From positions 1,364,001 to 1,428,000 of the forward strand of contig CAWIHK010000001.1 of assembly GCA_963835935.1 (NCBI GenBank): a stretch of DNA of 64,000 nucleotides, in the 5' to 3' direction. The DNA comes from CAWIHK01 sp963835935 (lineage in GTDB: Bacteria; Bacteroidota; Ignavibacteria; UBA10030; CAVZMI01). This document shows, one piece after another, positions 62,007-64,000 of the stretch. How positions within the stretch are numbered: the stretch's first letter is position 1; every line of letters begins with the position of its first letter. The notes under the pieces were generated by a model that was given only the letters and a program-made list of their open reading frames with translations, did not search any database and had not been told where the DNA came from. The position numbers and the translations under genes were made by a program.

Positions 62007-62066
62007 CTAGGGGGTGATCCACCAGTACCGGTAATATCCGTACGTGAATGTGCTGACTTTTTTCAT
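62007..62066 (-). CDS. aromatic-rich leader peptide (19 residues)
   Basis: ATG at 62066 and TAG at 62009-62007 give MKKVSTFTYGYYRYWWITP. Eight of 19 residues are aromatic (1 Phe, 5 Tyr... counting YGYYRY gives 4 Tyr, 2 Trp; seven in total), and they cluster just before the stop. This is the pattern of attenuation leader peptides such as TrpL and PheL. An intrinsic terminator follows, then the kdsA-to-ispE run with aroF and tyrA. No strong ribosome binding site is seen; TTGACT at about 62099-62094 may be a -35. The peptide probably has no function beyond sensing charged tRNA supply. Confidence 0.6.
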   Translation of the reverse strand: MKKVSTFTYGYYRYWWITP

Positions 62067-62275
62067 AGAACTAAGTAAAGAAAAATTTTGAAAAAAGTCA
62101 ATATTAATTGAAAATTCCCAACTCTTGACATTCTTGAAAGCTTTGAGTAAAATCTTGGTAGGATTTTAACATCTTATGGTTTTGTTTTTTTTATTTCTAT
62201 ATTTATATAAGATAAACGTCACGGTTTCAAAAAGAATCCGACACTGAGATTTATCAATAAAAAGGATTACTCTTA

Positions 62276-64000
62276 ATGAAAAATAATAACTTTATCCATT
62301 TATTCCTGGCTGCATTATTATTTATTCTATGTTCCTCTGGAGTTATCGCACAAGTACAAACAATCAAAAATGGCATTGAATTAAAAATGCGTGAGCTCTC
62401 GCTAAAAGTCCAATTCTACGCCAACGATATTGTACGGATTACAAAATGGAGTCCGGATGGAACTTCAAAAAAATTAAGTCTGTCGGTGATTAAAACTGAC
62501 ATTCCAGATTTGAAGATCAATATAGAAGAACACAACAACATCATCCTTCTCCGATCGTTAAAACTTTCTTTAAAAATCACAAAAGACGAAGGGAGCATCG
62601 AATATCTTTCGATTGGTGGTGAGACAATTTTAAAAGAAAAGGGAAAATCTTTATTCACTCCGATTGTGTATTATGGTGATTCCGGTTTTACCGTCCAACA
62701 AAACTTTCAATTGTCATCCGATGAAGGACTTTACGGTTTAGGCGAACAGGAACAAGGCTTTTTTAATTTTCGCGGCAAGAATATTGTTTTAGCGCAAGCC
62801 AACGTCGGAGCCGCCAACTCGTTTCTTGTTTCAACTAAAAACTATGGAATACTGTGGGACAATTATTCCAAGACGGTTTTTGAAGATCACACAGACGGCG
62901 CTTCATTCTGGTCGGATATCGGAAACAACATCGATTACTATTTTATCTACGGCAAAAATATGGATGAAGTGATTTCCGGATATTGCAAGCTTACAGGAAC
63001 AGCGCCTATGTATGGCAAATGGGCTTACGGTTACTGGCAGAGCAAGGAACACTATGCAACACAAGATGAGGTGATGAGCATTGCTTCGAAATACCGCGCA
63101 CTGAAAATGCCGATCGATAATATCATTCAAGATTGGAATTACTGGAACGGTCCCCAGAATTGGAGCGGAATGTTTTTCGATAAAACAATCTACCCAAATC
63201 CAAAAGCGATGTGCGACGAACTTCATAAAATGAATTTTCACATCATCATTTCTATCTGGCCGGCGCTCGGGCCCAACACGGAAATTTATGCCGATATGGA
63301 TAAACACGGATTTCTTTACAAACCTATCGGCTGGGCCGGATTCAAATATTACGATGCATATAATCCAGCGGCCAACAAACTCTACTGGAAATATTTGAAG
63401 AAAGGAATTTATTCGAAAGGCCTTGATGGTTGGTGGATAGATTCCACGGAGCCGGATGTGGTCAACGCTTGTACGTTGGAATCTAGCGAATACGAATTGA
63501 AAAAAATGGGAAGCAATTATTTAGGCTCATGGGCTCGGTACCTAAATTCTTTTTCGCTGGCAATGACTGACGATATCTACAAATATTGGAGAGAAGAAAC
63601 TTCGCAAAAGCGTGCCTATATTCTGACACGATCAACATTTGCCGGACAGCAGAGGAATGCCGCGACAACATGGTCGGGTGATATTGGCGCAAGCTGGGAA
63701 GTTTATCGGCAACAGATTGCCGCAGGAATGAATCATTGCATGGCAGGAGTTCCTTACTGGACATTCGACATTGGCGGATTTGTATTGGGTGCTTATGGCG
63801 GTGTATTTATGAACGGCGGGAAAGATCCGGCATATCAGGAGTTGTATGCACGCATGTTCCAGCTTGGCGCTTTCTGTCCGATATTCCGTTCGCATGGTTC
63901 CGAAACGCCGCGTGAAATTTGGGAGATGGGAGAATTTACTCAGCCGATTCTCAAGATCGACAACTTGCGCTACCGATTAATGCCGTACATTTATTCATTA
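62276..64000 (+). CDS. glycoside hydrolase family 31 protein (alpha-xylosidase-like), 5' part
   Basis: The frame is open to the window end, giving 575 residues of a longer enzyme. The signal peptide is about 1-26 (LLFILCSSGVIAQ). The N-terminal beta-domain leads to GLYGLGEQEQGFFNFRGKN, and the catalytic barrel has WWIDSTEPD with nucleophile Asp389 and TWSGDIGASW with acid/base Asp469. GH31 enzymes release alpha-linked glucose or xylose from oligosaccharides. AAAGGA (62261-62266) lies 9 bases before ATG 62276. It is divergent from the kdsA operon. Confidence 0.92.
   Translation, partial: MKNNNFIHLFLAALLFILCSSGVIAQVQTIKNGIELKMRELSLKVQFYANDIVRITKWSPDGTSKKLSLSVIKTDIPDLKINIEEHNNIILLRSLKLSLKITKDEGSIEYLSIGGETILKEKGKSLFTPIVYYGDSGFTVQQNFQLSSDEGLYGLGEQEQGFFNFRGKNIVLAQANVGAANSFLVSTKNYGILWDNYSKTVFEDHTDGASFWSDIGNNIDYYFIYGKNMDEVISGYCKLTGTAPMYGKWAYGYWQSKEHYATQDEVMSIASKYRALKMPIDNIIQDWNYWNGPQNWSGMFFDKTIYPNPKAMCDELHKMNFHIIISIWPALGPNTEIYADMDKHGFLYKPIGWAGFKYYDAYNPAANKLYWKYLKKGIYSKGLDGWWIDSTEPDVVNACTLESSEYELKKMGSNYLGSWARYLNSFSLAMTDDIYKYWREETSQKRAYILTRSTFAGQQRNAATTWSGDIGASWEVYRQQIAAGMNHCMAGVPYWTFDIGGFVLGAYGGVFMNGGKDPAYQELYARMFQLGAFCPIFRSHGSETPREIWEMGEFTQPILKIDNLRYRLMPYIYSL

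Noticed and set aside
1..64000. tRNA, rRNA, insertion sequences or prophage genes
   Set aside because: I saw no tRNA-like cloverleaf, rRNA segment, transposase, integrase or phage structural gene in any gap or frame; faint remnants could be missed by eye.

Overview
The window looks like a chromosomal segment from a Gram-negative bacterium of the FCB group, most like Ignavibacteria or relatives. The evidence is a type IX secretion C-terminal sorting domain with a YQNYPNPFNPST motif, a PorV/PorQ family outer-membrane protein, a Kdo/LPS-transport operon and ferredoxin-dependent 2-oxoacid oxidoreductase genes. The DNA is A+T-leaning. Clear Shine-Dalgarno sites (AAGGAGG-like) precede many genes, so this is probably not a classical Bacteroidia genome. 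The lineage is inference; no rRNA gene is present.

Layout. 1-16.2 kb is a housekeeping block on the + strand: end of an rdgB-like gene, metH, ferredoxin, queG, trxB, two hsp20 genes, lon, sppA, an HU gene, a split zinc-ribbon gene abutting a tiny COX24-like gene, ytxH, a DUF948 gene, an EF-G paralogue and a HIT hydrolase. 17.0-25.2 kb is a surface/secretion operon: TonB-dependent receptor, large secreted protein with FnIII and CBM-like repeats, PorV/PorQ protein and a TIG/beta-propeller lipoprotein. A T9SS cargo protein faces it on the minus strand. 27.0-36.6 kb (minus) holds a four-subunit 2-oxoacid:ferredoxin oxidoreductase, a DinB protein, a PAS histidine kinase and the nucleotide-sugar genes uxs, ugd, fcl and gmd. 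36.7-41.65 kb (+) is tsaD-trpA-aroQ-mltG-Ig-like lipoprotein, mostly coupled by short overlaps.

41.65-47.8 kb is an accessory island. It holds a HEPN/MNT pair flanked by an 83-bp duplication of the preceding gene's 3' end, an array of hairpin repeats, a BrnT/BrnA-like pair with a broken toxin, and a four-gene cassette (TIR protein with a frameshift, four-helix membrane protein, Nudix hydrolase, HAD phosphatase). I see no match to a named defence system in this cassette, and it is the best candidate here for an undescribed system.

48.0-62.1 kb (minus) returns to core genes: two SPOR lipoproteins, valS, an FAH-family enzyme, an antitoxin-like protein, then a long run kdsA-kdsC-kdsD-lptC-ostA-lptB-aroF-tyrA-ispE. 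Upstream of kdsA lies a 19-residue reading frame, MKKVSTFTYGYYRYWWITP, followed by an intrinsic terminator. This is the architecture of an amino-acid-sensing attenuator and fits the aroF and tyrA genes in the same run. The window ends inside a secreted GH31 glycosidase gene.

Three genes carry single-base frameshifts: the zinc ribbon at 12.26 kb, the BrnT-like toxin at 43.52 kb and the TIR gene at 44.6 kb. The large core genes are open throughout. I cannot tell sequencing error from real decay without reads.
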